A model generated the notes under the pieces. It worked only from the letters and a program-made list of their open reading frames with translations. It did not search any database and was not told the DNA's origin. Positions 10,612 through 22,156 of a stretch of DNA of 64,000 nt are shown piece after piece. Position 1 is the stretch's first letter. Each line of letters starts with the position of its first letter. This DNA comes from Pseudo-nitzschia pungens (taxonomy: Eukaryota > Bacillariophyta > Bacillariophyceae > Bacillariales > Bacillariaceae): positions 5,537,346 to 5,601,345 of the forward strand of contig CM074761.1 in assembly GCA_037355855.1 (NCBI GenBank), in the 5' to 3' direction. A program made the position numbers and the translations under genes.

Positions 10612-12859
10612 TTACGAACGTGTTTGTTGATTCTTCTTCATGTGGATCATGTAACCAAAGCGTTGGCGAACCATCACCGCCAGTTTTCTTCTGTCCTTTA
10701 CAATTTGCCACTGTTCCGAGTCTTCGTCAAACTCCAAGAATCGCTTTCCTTCCACCGCCACGGCTATCAAGATTTCATCGACCATGCGAGCACATTCCTG
10801 TCTCCCGCGGTCGACGTCGTTCTTTTTCGTGGATCGTGCGATCCGATAGCTGTCTGCTCTGCTCCAGATCAAGTCGTTCAACCTGGTGTGCGACGGCCAC
10901 GTTTTTTCTCCACCATTCACGATGTGTTTCCGACCACTCATCCCCAACAGGATATCGGTCTGCCTGTCTGGTGAGCCAATGGCTGCTGCCGAGTCAAGAA
11001 TGGCTTCCGAGTCGTTGTCGATCTGTAGCCCGGCATCAGTTTTGATGCGTTGTTGTTGTTCTTCTTGTTGTTCTTCTTCTTGTTGTAGCTGTTCTTGTTG
11101 TTGTTGTTCTTCTTGTTGTTGTTGTGGTTTTTGTTCTTGAATGCTTTGACGAATCCGATCTATCAATTTTTTTCCATTGCGTTTCAAGGTGCTCACGATG
11201 GATTTGGCATTGCGATGCCTTTCAAATCTTGCCTCTCTCTCGAAAAGCCTATCCAAACTAAGTTTGGCCAAATTCTGGCGGAGGTCATTGCCCTTCTGAT
11301 CATCGGGAGCCATGGGTGGATCGATCCTTGGACGGGCAAGGAAACCCAAACTCATGATGTTCTTGTCTTGGGACAAGAACCTGCCTCCGAACAAGGCGAA
11401 TACCTCCATGTTTGATGGGGCAATCATGTAACACAATGATTTTTCCGTGCCGCAGCTGACATTGCCATATCTTGGTGAGAGTCGTTGATTGGTGACAATT
11501 CTTATTCCCAGGATCACGCCAAGAGATTGATAAACCCGGAAGCCTCTGATATACTCTCCCTTTCTCAGTTCGAACCATTCACCATTTGTCCCATTTGTCA
11601 ATCCTTCCGGTGGAAGATCTTCACCGTGCTGGTCCTCGTCACAACCGTCAATGGCGTAGTGTGCCTGTACCAACAGACCATCTCTCCCATATTCACCGAT
11701 GTGTAGAGACTTGATCGTCGTGTCTCTGCCTCCGTTTTTCCGGGAAAATTCGAGACCATTGAATGAACTTTTGAATGCTTTGAGACTTCTTTTGTCATTG
11801 ATTGGATCGATGTGCCTTGCGATAATGTCCATGGTACGTTGGTTGTCGCTTGCAGGAATCAAGAACGGCTCGCGTTTCCATGGTGGATCCTTGTCGTCGG
11901 GACTGCTGTAGTCGGTGTCGTTGTAATGGCAATACAATACGTTTTCCGTGGCGTCGATCACTCGAGAAATATTTTCTGCGGGAAAACAACCGTCTGCGGG
12001 GGAGCAGCCTTTGGGTACGAAAGGACCCGAACCGGAAGATGGTCCCACCGAATCCGTATCCATTTCATCATCGGAGCTGTCGCTAATTTCATGGATGATA
12101 TAACTGACTCCCATTCCGACGCCCCGACCACCGGCGCCGGTGTGTGGACGGGCAAGGAACCCAAAGCCCAGGCTCGTGCGCTGTGACCAGCTCAAGGCTC
12201 CGCACAAGGCAAATACTTCCGTGTTTTGCGGGGCAATCATGTCACACCGCGATGCTGTCGGACCGTTGCTGTAGAATCTCCCATAACATAAATCCTCCTC
12301 CTGGTCACCGTCGCGTTGATTGGTGACAATCTTTATTCCTATAATGCCGGCAAAATCTTGAAACACCCGGAAGCCTCTGATGTACTCTCCATCTCTCGGT
12401 CGGAATTCAACGTGATGACCAACACTGGGGTCACCACCAAATTCGTAAGTCCTCATCATTGATGATATAACATGCCCGTACGGATACATAATGTTCGTAT
12501 TCACCGATTAATAAACAGTCTATTTTCATGTCTCTTGCTCCATTTGCAATATTGGAAAACACCAGATCGTTAAATAGTCTATCGAATACATCAGTATTCT
12601 GTCGTCTGTTGTTGACACCTTGAATGTGCCTTTGGCAAACGTCCCAAACATGACTTTGTTCGCCGTCCTCGCGGTCGGCCGGTATCCAAAAGGGCACGTC
12701 TTCCCATTGTTGACCTGGAGTGTGGAGGTTGCTGAAGTAGGCAGGAGCGTAGTAAAGACAAAACCTGTTGGCGTTGGTGGCGTCATCGTTGCCGCCGATG
12801 AGGTTGGCGCGGACAGGACTGCAGCCATCTGCGACGGTGCACCCGGTGGGTGGCCACAT
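10612..12859 (-). CDS. Two-repeat jacalin-like protein with DUF6824-like C-terminus, frameshifted
   Basis: Two tandem repeats of about 215 residues share GCxxADGC, IGEY, GEYIRGFRV and IRIVTNQR, then IAPSNMEVFAL and SLGFLARPR. The last block resembles jacalin-type beta-prism strands, so sugar binding is possible but not shown. A poly-Gln/Glu coil follows. The C-terminal ~110 residues (DILLG..., then GKRFLEFDEDSEQWQIV) resemble DUF6824, a domain common in diatoms. Repeat 1 is broken. Its first part (12859 down to 12431) ends YIINDEDLRIWW-stop, while the matching continuation RTYEFGGDPSVGHHVEF lies in another frame beginning near 12465. Against repeat 2 no residues are missing, and I found no GT-AG intron of the right phase. 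A one-base indel (mutation or assembly error) is most likely. The 5' end could also have an unseen exon. Confidence 0.6.
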
Positions 12860-12911
12860 CACATCTACTACTTTGTCGATTGTTGTTCATTTTGTTGTTG
12901 TTGATGAAACG

Positions 12912-12944
<33 letters not shown>

Positions 12945-13952
12945 TTCTCTATATTATGGGTGGGTTCGAAGAGATTGGAACGTTGTTGTTTGCTGGTTGG
13001 TGGCTGGTGGTTGCGTTTGTTGGGGTTTGGTTTCGGTTCGCCGTTGGCAAAAAATTGTGAGCCGAGACCTGCCAATCGCGACGAAAGTGTTTTGGCGGCC
13101 TTCGGAACCGACGCGTGACCGGTGTACGGTACGGTAAGTTAGGGAACCGAAAAAAGGGAGGATCGCGATGAAATGTTTAGCTCGTGTGCGGTTTATGCCC
13201 ACGGAAAGTGCCAATGCTGGGCCTAATTATTCTAGTTCGTGTGCTCCGTCATGGCGTCTACCTTCTTGGTCGTACGGTACGGGTAAAATTGGTTACAAGC
13301 AGGGGTTATCAAAACTGACCCCTGGTTACGGTACAGTAAGATTACAAGTGGTAGGAACGGCAAGTGCAGCGGCAATGTAGGATAGTATGCTTCATAGCAT
13401 TGATACGAGTCTACCACTTCCTTTGTTCAGTTCCGACTAATCCGAACAAATACAACAACGAAGAGTTTTTAGAGCGAGTCCGTAACCTTAATAATTCGTA
13501 AGGGGTCGTCGTATGCGAGTGGCGACTTCTCAAAAAGACCCAATCGCGGATAAGGTTTACCGTAAGGTTACTGTACTCGTACAGTACGAGGTAACTCACC
13601 AGTATCTCTACTAGGTATACCGGTACTAACTGCCTCGTACCGTAAGGTAAGGTCAATGTCAATTAACCTCATCTTACTCGTAAGGTTACTCGTAACTCGT
13701 GCAACATTGTTAGCACTCCACACTCCACATTGCACCAGCAACCACCATCGCGGAGGTCCTTGAGATCCTTGTCGTTGGCACCAAGTTACAGTTTCATTGC
13801 CATTGCCATTGCCATTGCCGATAACAGTTACAGTTAAAGTTACAGTCACAGTCCCATTGCCATGTCTTCGGCATTGCCTTCTTCTTCTTCTTCTTCGGCG
13901 GTTCCCGTTCCCGCCGGGAACGATCATCCGCTCGCCGCGGGTGCCCTTGCGG
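12860..13952. other. Divergent intergenic region
   Basis: It separates the jacalin-like gene (-) from TRAPPC12 (+). It holds a GTCT run (12917-12943), a short hairpin listed separately (13300-13324) and many GTAAGGTTAC/TACGGTAC-type motifs (13480-13700). No gene is seen, though the TRAPPC12 N-terminus may begin at the ATG at 13862. Confidence 0.5.
13300..13324. repeat. 25-bp CAGGGGT hairpin, possible micro-insertion
   Basis: CAGGGGT at the left and ACCCCTG at the right form a perfect 7-bp inverted repeat. The flanks begin GTTAC on both sides (13292 and 13325) but then differ, so an 8-bp target duplication is only partly supported. The ends match the hAT-like insertion at 42911-42940. Confidence 0.4.
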
Positions 13953-16147
13953 ATGCACGAACCGCCACCCCCAGCGCTTCGGACGCTTCCGCTTCGCGAG
14001 CCAGCGGCCTCTCCCCGGCCCCTCCTCCTCCACCGCCTCCTCCGCCGCGACGAAAGCCGTCCCCCGCTCCCGCTCCCGCTCCCGTTCCCGCTCCCGCCGT
14101 TTCTCCAGTCCTCCAAGAGCCTCGACACGCTGGCGGACGACTTTTTGTCGGCGGACTCCCGCTCGCTCTCGGAAAAGTACGCGCGCAAGTACCCTTACTC
14201 ACCCTCGCACCCACTCTCGCTCCCGCACGCCCAATCGTCGGCCCCGATCCTTCGGCCGGATCCCCTCCCCAGGGGAGGGACGAAGGTGTCCCGGCTCCGG
14301 ACCCTCGTCGAGCGGAGGGCCTGGGCGGACGTCATCAAGGTAACCTTTGGCCTCTTGGACAACGATCGTGCAAGCGCATTCGCGGGCGCGAGCACAAAGC
14401 CCCCCAAGAGCGAGCTCCACGCTTCCATCTATGCGTCCCTGCTCTTTGCGGAACGGTTCGGCGAAAGCCAGGGCGAAGGACAAGGCGAAGGACAAGGACA
14501 AGGACAAACCACCAACCACCACAATCTCGACGACCATGCCCTTGCGCAAGCCCGGCTGGAAACCGCCGAAATCATGGTCTTGCAGTGCCACGCGTTGCTG
14601 AAACTCCATCGGTACGCGGACTTGTCGGCGGAGGTGAAGCGATGGAAGTTTTTGAAGCAGAACGATGTCGACGCGGATCCGATCGAGTGGCTCCCGTGGG
14701 GCATCCGTAAGTCTGGTCTTTTTCTGGGGTGGTCTATGCGAGTCTGGTCTAGTCTGGTCTATTCCATTCCATTCCATTCCATTCCATTCCAGTCGGGTCT
14801 TGCACGGAATGGACGCAAAAAACGGACTGAACTGAAATTCATTTATTTATTTATTGCAACTTTGTGCACCGAAAATCTCTGCTTGGACTCATCTTCTTTT
14901 TTTTTTTTTTTTTCTTTTTTCAAATGGATTCTGCTGTTGCAATCGGCTATTTGCGCTGTGGATGCTTCGTTATTTTGTTTTTTGGTTTGGTGTTTTCCCG
15001 TCTCGTGGTTTTGTTGCCGACCGCGATGATTCGCTGCTACACACCCAACTCAATGCAACTCAATTCAACGCCACACAAAGACATTCTGGCGGCCCAGTCC
15101 CTCGAATACTCGGAGGAGACCGCTGCGCAGTCGACGGACGTCCTGTGCCACCTCCGGGAGGACATTCCTGCTTCCGAACACGGCTGGCTGGCGAGCCTGG
15201 ACAGCGCCCTGGCAAACACCTATCTGAGGAGGGGAAACTGGCGCCTCGCCGTTGGGGCTCTGGAACGCGTTCTGGAACTCATCCCGGAAGTGGCGTCTGC
15301 CGAGGCGGAACACCGGTACGTGTGCGAACCCGATTCCTATTCCGATTCCAAAAAAGAACTGGCGGCGTTCCTGGAGAGAGCGTACTCGTCCGAGATTCTC
15401 TCCCGGCAGGGACGAATCTTTCTGCAGGTGGGGGGAATGTCGGAAGCGACCGAGCGCTTTCAGCAAGCCGCCGGTGTCTGGAACGCTGGTGAAAACGGGA
15501 ACGAAACGGACAACGAGAACGACAACGTCAACGACAGCATCCAAGCCTTTACTGGGTCGCAGTCGCTCTCGGAAGACGCACTCCGCGTCCGATCCCTTCG
15601 AGCGACGACGCGTGCCCAGATCCAGCTCAACACGGGGCTGGTCCGTTTTTCGGATAGCGATTACGATGCCGCACTCGAATCCTTTGCGACCGCCGCCGTC
15701 GAAATCCTAGCGGACCCCGATCGCAACAACACCACCGACAACAACAACAACAACAATAACAACAACAACAATAACAATAACAATAACAACACCACGAGCA
15801 ACCGACCACCCGCCCTTTGCCGTTCGAGCTACCGGCCACGCGACTGGCTCGGCCCGGCGGCGGCCGGCGCCCAGCAACCCTCCTTGCTCTACCTCGAGGC
15901 CGTGAACAACGCTTCCCTCTGCCACCTCTACTCGTGCCGGCTGGCCGACGCCGTCTCGACCCTCGAGGCGCTCGTGCGGGAAGACCCGGCGGCGTTTCTG
16001 ACGGAACGAACCGCCTTCAATCTCTGCACGCTGTACGAGCTCGGATCGGACTCGGTGGTGGCGACCCGCAACAAGCGGGTCCTGCAGCTCATTGCCAAGC
16101 GGTTCTTTCTGCACGACGTGGGCCCCGAGAGCTTTCGCGTGACGTAG
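13953..16147 (+). CDS. TRAPPC12: TRAPPC12/TTC15-like TPR subunit of the TRAPP III complex
   Basis: TRAPPC12 is a tetratricopeptide subunit of TRAPP III, which acts in ER-to-Golgi traffic and autophagy. Exon 1 (to 14706) contains SRLRTLVERRAWADVIK and the repeat around ALLKLHRYADLSAEVKRW. A 374-nt phase-1 intron (14707-15080, GTAAGT...AAAG) joins PWGI to HILAAQSLEY. Exon 2 carries TPR blocks: NTYLRRGNWRLAVGALERVL, GRIFLQVGGMSEATERFQQA, and NNASLCHLYSCRLADAVSTL. It ends near FNLCTLYELGSD, as in animal TRAPPC12. A poly-Asn insert lies near 15740. The N-terminus is uncertain. ATG 13953 is in frame and gives 606 residues. ATG 13862 opens a Ser/Ala/Pro-rich stretch in another frame and would need a frame change in the CTCCCG repeat at 14060-14105. 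Confidence 0.75.
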
Positions 16148-17126
16148 CGCAGCGCACCGGAATGCAACGCAACGCAGCGCAGCGCAACCAAACGAAACCA
16201 AACGAAGCGTGACAAAAGAAAACGAAACAAAACAAAACAAAACAAAACGGAAAAGAAGCGTAACAAAACCAACAACAGCGATGGCGAACAGCGATGGCGA
16301 AGAGCAGAGGGTACGATACGAACAGCGGTGTGCGGTGTGGTCTCGACCCAACCCGATCCTTCCCTCCAACTTCGGGCCGAAGAATGACGGCAGGAGGAAT
16401 GCAAGCAACGCAACGCAACGATACATCAATCTATTGCCTCTCGTGGAGTACGGTACAATATTCGAGTGGGACAGTTCTCCTTCGGGAACAGTCCGACCGA
16501 CCGACCGACCGAGACTCGTTTCGTTTGTGACCCAACCCGCCATTTCCATTTTTCATTGTTTGGAACTCCAAACGCGGTGAAGGCATTCGACTCGATGACG
16601 AACTGACTGGACTGGATAGGACTGGACCGGACTGGACCGCGCTTGCTTCCAAAACGCAGGGGCAGCGGTGTTTGGAAAATCTCCGAAACAAGCCCATTTG
16701 TGCGTACACATCCTCGTTTTCTTTGCTCTGGAACCGCGTGGACTCTTTGGATCCAGAGGCCTTTTTCTTTGTCTGTCACCATTCGATACCGCGGACAAGA
16801 CGAGGCACGCAACATTCACAATTTGGCTCAGCGGGGTTGGAATTCGGTTGAAACTGGCAAGAGTATTCTTTCTTTCTTCTTTAAAGCAAAAAAGGAGTTG
16901 TATAATTGTATTGCTTCTAATAGTAGTTTACGTATTCCATTGGGTTGCACGCGATGCAGTGGTCGACGATTGCGAGTTTTTTTTTGTCCAAAAATAATGC
17001 TGGTTCCTCGAGTTACGCCGAACCCGATCTGTTTCGTTGCGACAAAGGAGTGCTGCCTCGCAGTACAGTGCAATGCAGTGAAATGCGCACCGCACCGCAC
17101 ACCACACCGTTGCGCCGCGTGTTTTT
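16148..17126. other. Convergent intergenic region
   Basis: It lies between the 3' ends of TRAPPC12 and the peroxiredoxin-like gene. It contains AACGC and AAAAC repeats (16160-16260) and a GACC run (16495-16510). No gene is supported. Confidence 0.5.
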
Positions 17127-17819
17127 TCACATGATCGCGCAATTGACCTCCATCGGGGTGCAGCACTGTTTCAACTTGTTCCCGTGCACCACCACGACGG
17201 TGTCGCCCCTGTCCAGCTCGTGCTTGCGCTTGAGGACCTCCCCGAAGAGTTCCCTCGGGTTGGGACGGTTCGTGGCGCCAAAGTGCGGCGGCGTTACGGT
17301 GGCCTCCCATTCCAGCACCACCGTGTGGTGGGCGTACCAGATCATGCCCGGCTGGACGACGCCGTTGCGGTAGCTTCCGGGAGACCCCGTCGATCCGGTC
17401 GGCCGGATCTCGGAAAGGCTCGGCGACGTGACCAGCTCCGACAGCCAACCGTCCTCCACCAGAAACCTCGAGAGGGCGCAGGTCTCGTCGCCCAGGACCT
17501 GGTCAAAGCCGTGGTCCCGGGTCAGGTTCCAGTTCTCGTCGGCGGCCCTCGCGCCCTCCTCTCCCTCACTGGTCCAGGCGATCAGGTGGAGGTTGTGGTC
17601 CGCCATTTTCCCCTTGCTGTAGTCCCCGAGCTTTTGGAGGTAGTGCTTGTCGTACCTGCACCAAGATCCGCGAAAAATGACGACGCCCACAAAGTCGTTC
17701 TTGTCGCGGAGGTCCTTGAGCCATTGTTCGGGATTCGTGACGTACAATTTCTCGGCGGTGGCGTTGTTGTTGGTGGTACCCGTACTCGAACGTGGAGTGG
17801 TGGTTTTCGTGGTGCTCAT
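17127..17819 (-). CDS. Peroxiredoxin-like (AhpC/TSA-like thioredoxin-fold) protein
   Basis: This single-exon gene encodes 230 residues. After a Thr/Asn-rich N-terminus, the thioredoxin-fold core shows VGVVIFRGSWCRYDKHYLQ, with one Cys at the peroxidatic position. LHLIAWTSEGEEGARAADE and the block VLGDETCALSRFL follow, as in AhpC/TSA-like redox proteins. The partner Cys of a CxxC motif is replaced (WCRYD), so a one-Cys mechanism or loss of redox activity is possible. A further QPGMIWYAHHTVVLEWE segment fits the usual fourth strand. No clear targeting peptide is visible, so a cytosolic location is inferred. The substrate is unknown. Confidence 0.6.
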   Translation of the reverse strand: MSTTKTTTPRSSTGTTNNNATAEKLYVTNPEQWLKDLRDKNDFVGVVIFRGSWCRYDKHYLQKLGDYSKGKMADHNLHLIAWTSEGEEGARAADENWNLTRDHGFDQVLGDETCALSRFLVEDGWLSELVTSPSLSEIRPTGSTGSPGSYRNGVVQPGMIWYAHHTVVLEWEATVTPPHFGATNRPNPRELFGEVLKRKHELDRGDTVVVVHGNKLKQCCTPMEVNCAIM

Positions 17820-18523
17820 TGTTGTGGGGTATGGTGGAATTATTCCAAGTTTGTGTCGGGTTCTATTGTGGTGTGATGGAGCGTACTGGTAAGTTCACAG
17901 CAGTTCAGTTTGTTTTATGATTTCTTGTTTCGTTTCGTTTCGTTTCGTTTCGTTTGGTGGAGTGCATTGTAGTGTCGTGATGTCCAAACATTGCGTCCAT
18001 CAACGTTCGTCGTTGATCTAATTGAACTTTCACATTTACATACCTATACGAACCGTAGTAAACTGACCCAGTGACGACGACTTGTAGTTGATGTGGATTT
18101 TCGATGGATTGTTGAGATTGATGAGAAGATATAGGAAGGCTTATTGGTAATTACTTGTACGAGTTTTTCTTTTTGGTTCCATACTGTAACCTTACCGGTA
18201 TTGACTTGACGCGCGCAACTCCGAACAATGATTAATCGATGGAACAGAGACTAACTTATTCTATCAACCACGAGTGTACTGTAATTACGAGTAACTTGCT
18301 GGTACTGGAAAGGTTTTGAGAGGAATGCTGAATGAATCAATGTGTGTGGGACTAGGTTCGCGTTTTTGCGGAGAGAAACAGTGCAAGGTTGAAGCGAAGA
18401 CAGTCGATGGCACTAACTATCTACCAACGTACGTGAGGGCTTAATTGTACTGTACCCGGTAGACGTAGTCGAGTTAGATTAGGATTTTGATTTATTTTCA
18501 ATTTTTGATCCGTACCGTAGTTA

Positions 18524-19123
18524 CTACAAAGTTCCTATCAGCTGTCCCCTGGTTCTACATCCTCAACTACTAATTTCTACGGAAAAAGGGGGGGAATCTG
18601 CTATGCCCAATTCCCGGGCGCCGTCTCGTCTGGCCAGCAACTACCGGTCTGAGGTGTCGTGTTGCTAGTTGACCAACCCTCCTAGGAGCTATGGGACCTG
18701 CGGTCCTATGTATAGGTATACTAACTATTAGACATAGGTTGGCGGGCTAACAAAGCTGCTAGAGAGAAAGTGTGATCGCATTTGCGATTGCGTGTAGCAG
18801 GGCTTAAGTCCCATGCTAGTAGCAGTTGCAAAGGTGCATCGCAAGGGTGGGAAGGGTGGGAACTTTTTCTCAGACCGCCATCGTAGACAGCTTTTAGGCT
18901 CGCTCTTTGCGAAAACAATGAGAATAGTATCCGTACCAAAGACCCCTGCTCAGCAACTCTGCCTACTACTCTACATTCTACTGTACCTGCTCATCCTCGC
19001 TGTTCAGCTCTGTTCACTACGGCACTGGACAATGGTAGGCTTGGGTCAATGGTACGGATCATACGATCCTACATTGCCTTTCGCACTTGCCTTGCCTTAA
19101 GACAGCTGATAGGAATTCCGTAG
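18524..19123. mobile_element. 600-bp mariner-like MITE with TA target duplication
   Basis: The ends are 23-bp inverted repeats, CTACAAAGTTCCTATCAG... at 18524-18546 and its mirror ...CTGATAGGAATTCCGTAG at 19101-19123, matching at 20 of 23 positions. Both are flanked by TA (18522-18523 and 19124-19125), the target of Tc1/mariner elements. No transposase is inside, only short unrelated frames. The same terminal sequence recurs at 61201 and 61284, which supports a dispersed family. Confidence 0.65.
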
Positions 19124-19584
19124 TATCACTATCTTCTGAAGGCAAGGCTACTTGTACGGGTAAGGTTAGCAGGTAAGGCATTTTGAGTAATGTTTGTTAC
19201 CGTGTAGTGAAAAAAAAAATACTTCGTACTTCGTATTTTGTTTTTGGAGGGCAGTTTTTGTCAATTGTTCCACCTAGACGTACCGGTAAGGTTACCCGGC
19301 ACTTAACTTTATTGGTAGTAGTAAATCTTATTTGCAACGTTGCTCTACCATAAAGACGTTGAGTGTGATATTTCTACGGGATTTCGAAAGACCTTTTGTA
19401 CCACGATCCTCCAAAATTACAAAATTTCCACGATTCTCCGACACCAAAATTCTGCTCCGCACTCGGTAAACGAATGTAAATGCACCAATTTACGCAGTAA
19501 CAACACGGAGCAATATATCACAGGGACAATCGAAACAATTGCAAGCAGCAAGCAGTGAGCAAGGAGTAGCAGCGATGCTGACAG

Positions 19585-20140
19585 CAAACAGCGAGTGGTT
19601 TTGCTAGGGCCGACGCGTTGTTTTTGTACTGTAAAGGGATACCCTAGCGCAGCCAAGATAAAATCGATACAGCAGCAACCAGCAGCAAAGCGTCGATATA
19701 CAAGGGGACAGCAAGCAGCAAGCAGCAAGCAGCAAATAACGTGAGATGTTTTGCTAGGTTCGACGCGTTGTTTTTGTACTGTAAAGGGATACTCCAGCGC
19801 AGCCAAGATAAAATCGATACGGCAGGGGGAGCAGCAAAGCGTCGATATACAAGGGGACAGCAAGCAGCAAACAGCAACCAGCAAATAAAGTGTTGGGTTT
19901 TGCTAGGTTCGACGCTTGGATTATGTACTGTAAAAGAGATACCCCAGCGCAGCCAAGACAAAATCGATACAGCAGCAACCAGCAGCAAAGCGTCGATATA
20001 CAGGGGGATGGGACAGCAAGCAGCGGATAACGTATGGGGTCTCACTAGGTTCGACGCGTTGATTATGGTGTACTGTGAAGAGCTACTGTACCCTGGCATC
20101 GTCGTAGTAGATAAACAGTACAGGGGGAGCAGCAAGCAGC
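19585..20140. repeat. Four-unit satellite of about 148 bp
   Basis: Four units begin near 19598, 19749, 19897 and 20040. Each contains TTGCTAGGTTCGACGC, TGTACTGTAAAGGGAT, CAGCGCAGCCAAGA and AAGCGTCGATATACA, followed by AGCAAGCAGCAA runs. The AGCAGCAAAGCGTCGATATAC part is the reverse complement of the satellite core at 38830-39060. Confidence 0.8.
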
Positions 20141-20625
20141 AGCAAAATTCGTTATGTCTTGCAGCATCATGTCCTATGGTATTCTGCCGAGTCGGTCTTT
20201 AGTTCAGTTCCCGCAAGACTTACGCGTAGTTTATGTGCGTGTACCGTACTTGTATTGTGTCTTGTTTTTCGCTGGAGTCTTACCGGTATGGGAGTGTCTT
20301 GCTTGAACAAAAAATACGAGCTAGAAAAAAATTACGTACCGGCACTATTACTTCGTAAGAGCTACCGGTACCTATGTCGTACGAGTAGAATACTCGTGTA
20401 CGAACAAAAAAATCTTTCTGTTGCAGGAGTAAGAATCTGCACGGAACGTAGGAACTCGTAACTTACTGTATCATCCGCCCTCCAAACAATTTCAAATGAA
20501 AGACAACACCGAGTTGAGAGTTTGGAAGAGGTGATCTCATAATTTTACAAAGAATCTCGACCAAAACCTCCATTCCTTGCATCAGGTATTTCAATCCCTC
20601 CTCTCCCATTTGAAAGAAAGATAAA

Positions 20626-21426
20626 ATGAAACTATCATTCAGCAATTATTCTGCCGGTTTGCTTTTTGCCTCCTGGTTGTCCGTTGCCAACGCTGGAGGT
20701 GGTAACCTCATCGGCTCCCTTCTCGGATGCACTGCTGACATGTTTGCACTCTACTCGGACGTCAATCTCTTCACGGCCTCGGAAAACTATCACAACTCTA
20801 TGACCCTTGTTGAGCCAGATAACCTCTGGGATGATTTATCCTGGACCGTTTCGTTTTCGGAAGAATCGTTTCAAGCGTATCAGGATGCTTGCTTGCTCAT
20901 GGAGAACACGGTTTGGGACTCCTATGCCAAGACAACTGAGAGTTGTGCCTATGGGGACATGATGGCAAAGTATACCATCCACAACTACGGCGAATGCGTG
21001 CCCACAACGGGTGCGTGTGAAGAATTTGTAGCAAGGGGTGAAGCGATGGAAGAAAGTTTGCGCACCTTACTGCTGGCATTCGGCGTTATCTGCGAAGCGA
21101 CTGAGCATCCATTCACCGGCACTACAGATACTTCTGGTACGGAGGACACTTCTGGTACAGAGGACACTTCTGGTACGGAGGATCCTTCTGGTAGTACGGA
21201 GGACACTTCTGGTACAGAGGACACTTCTGGTACAGAGGACACTTCTGGTACGGAGGATCCTTCTGGTACGGAGGATACTTCTGCTGGCACTGAGGACACT
21301 TCTGGTCCGGGCGTCGACTCTATTGAATACCTGTTCACTTCTGCAGCCGTCTCCAACAGTGCCACCCCGATGGCATTGTTCAGTGCAGCCTCAGCTACTA
21401 CTTTCCTGACGATGATGCTGAACTAA
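20626..21426 (+). CDS. Secreted Thr/Ser/Glu-repeat protein, possibly GPI-anchored
   Basis: This single-exon gene encodes 266 residues. The first ~23 residues form a signal peptide (MKLSFSNYSAGLLFASWLSVANA, shown in part: Lys-containing n-region, hydrophobic core, ANA cleavage site). Residues 24-165 are a Cys-containing domain that I do not recognise; Cys pairs around ESCAY and GECVPTTGAC suggest disulphides. Residues ~167-230 are tandem SGTEDT/SGTEDP hexamers, a likely O-glycosylated or adhesive stalk. The C-terminus (NSATPMALFSAASATTFLTM) is small then hydrophobic, as in GPI-anchor signals. A role in the frustule, cell surface or adhesion is inference. The hexamer repeat is encoded by an 18-bp minisatellite, so its copy number may vary among strains. 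Confidence 0.65.
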   Translation: MKLSFSNYSAGLLFASWLSVANAGGGNLIGSLLGCTADMFALYSDVNLFTASENYHNSMTLVEPDNLWDDLSWTVSFSEESFQAYQDACLLMENTVWDSYAKTTESCAYGDMMAKYTIHNYGECVPTTGACEEFVARGEAMEESLRTLLLAFGVICEATEHPFTGTTDTSGTEDTSGTEDTSGTEDPSGSTEDTSGTEDTSGTEDTSGTEDPSGTEDTSAGTEDTSGPGVDSIEYLFTSAAVSNSATPMALFSAASATTFLTMMLN

Positions 21427-22156
21427 TTGTTTTATGTTGTTGCTTTGGAGATTTCCTGTGAGTCATCCGAACAGGAAAGATACAAACCATTTATTATTTC
21501 TCATGAAGAAATTTTTAAAGGTATTCGTGATTGCTTTTTTTTTCACCTTCAATATGTTGTGTGGGATGTATGGCAAAATAAGTTAATTGCAGACTTTTCA
21601 ATAGTATAAATATAAAGAAATGCAATATTGATGTTTTCAAATCTCATGTTCAACCTGTAGAACTTAGAAAAACTTGCAAAGCTTTTCGGTCGGATCAACC
21701 TTGGTGCACCGCTGTAAAAGTTGCGGCACTATTTTCTGCTGGAATGCGATAACCAGCGTTATTATTCGCCACTAGCATCTTGTTCGAACCGAAACCGACC
21801 CAAATGATTGGCACTGAAACCATCAGATCCTTCCAGGTTCGATTGAACATAAACTTCGTCGCATCTGCAGCATTCAAAGAAAGAAATACGGACAAAATAC
21901 AATCCATTCATCAAATTCCTTTACTATTATTGAACTCCTGCTCTGCTTTGTGGTCTCGCAGCTTTTTCGTGATTTTGCTGACGAGCAAATATCAACGCAA
22001 ATCTGTAGAAGTGGATTGAGAATAAGTCGAAATGTGATGCAATTTGTTGCACGTTTAGATTTTTCCGGGCATCTATTTACTAGTGGTATTGGTATCGTGA
22101 ATTCGTGCCACAGCGGAATTAGTATGGTTAGTAAGATTCTTGTTGTTTCGACCATT
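21427..22156. other. Convergent intergenic region
   Basis: It is A+T-rich and lies between the 3' ends of the secreted protein and BOP1 genes. Nothing is recognised. Confidence 0.5.

Larger units (their letters stand above)
17820..20625. other. Repeat-rich intergenic region
   Basis: It holds a GTTTC run (17926-17956), a TA-flanked MITE (18524-19123) and a four-unit satellite (19585-20140), both listed separately. The rest is A+T-rich with dispersed TACCGGTA and GTAAGGTTA motifs. No gene is supported. Confidence 0.6.

Noticed and set aside
19605..20060. Pol III B-box-like GGTTCGACGC words
   Set aside because: They are part of a tandem satellite with no matching A-box or tRNA fold.
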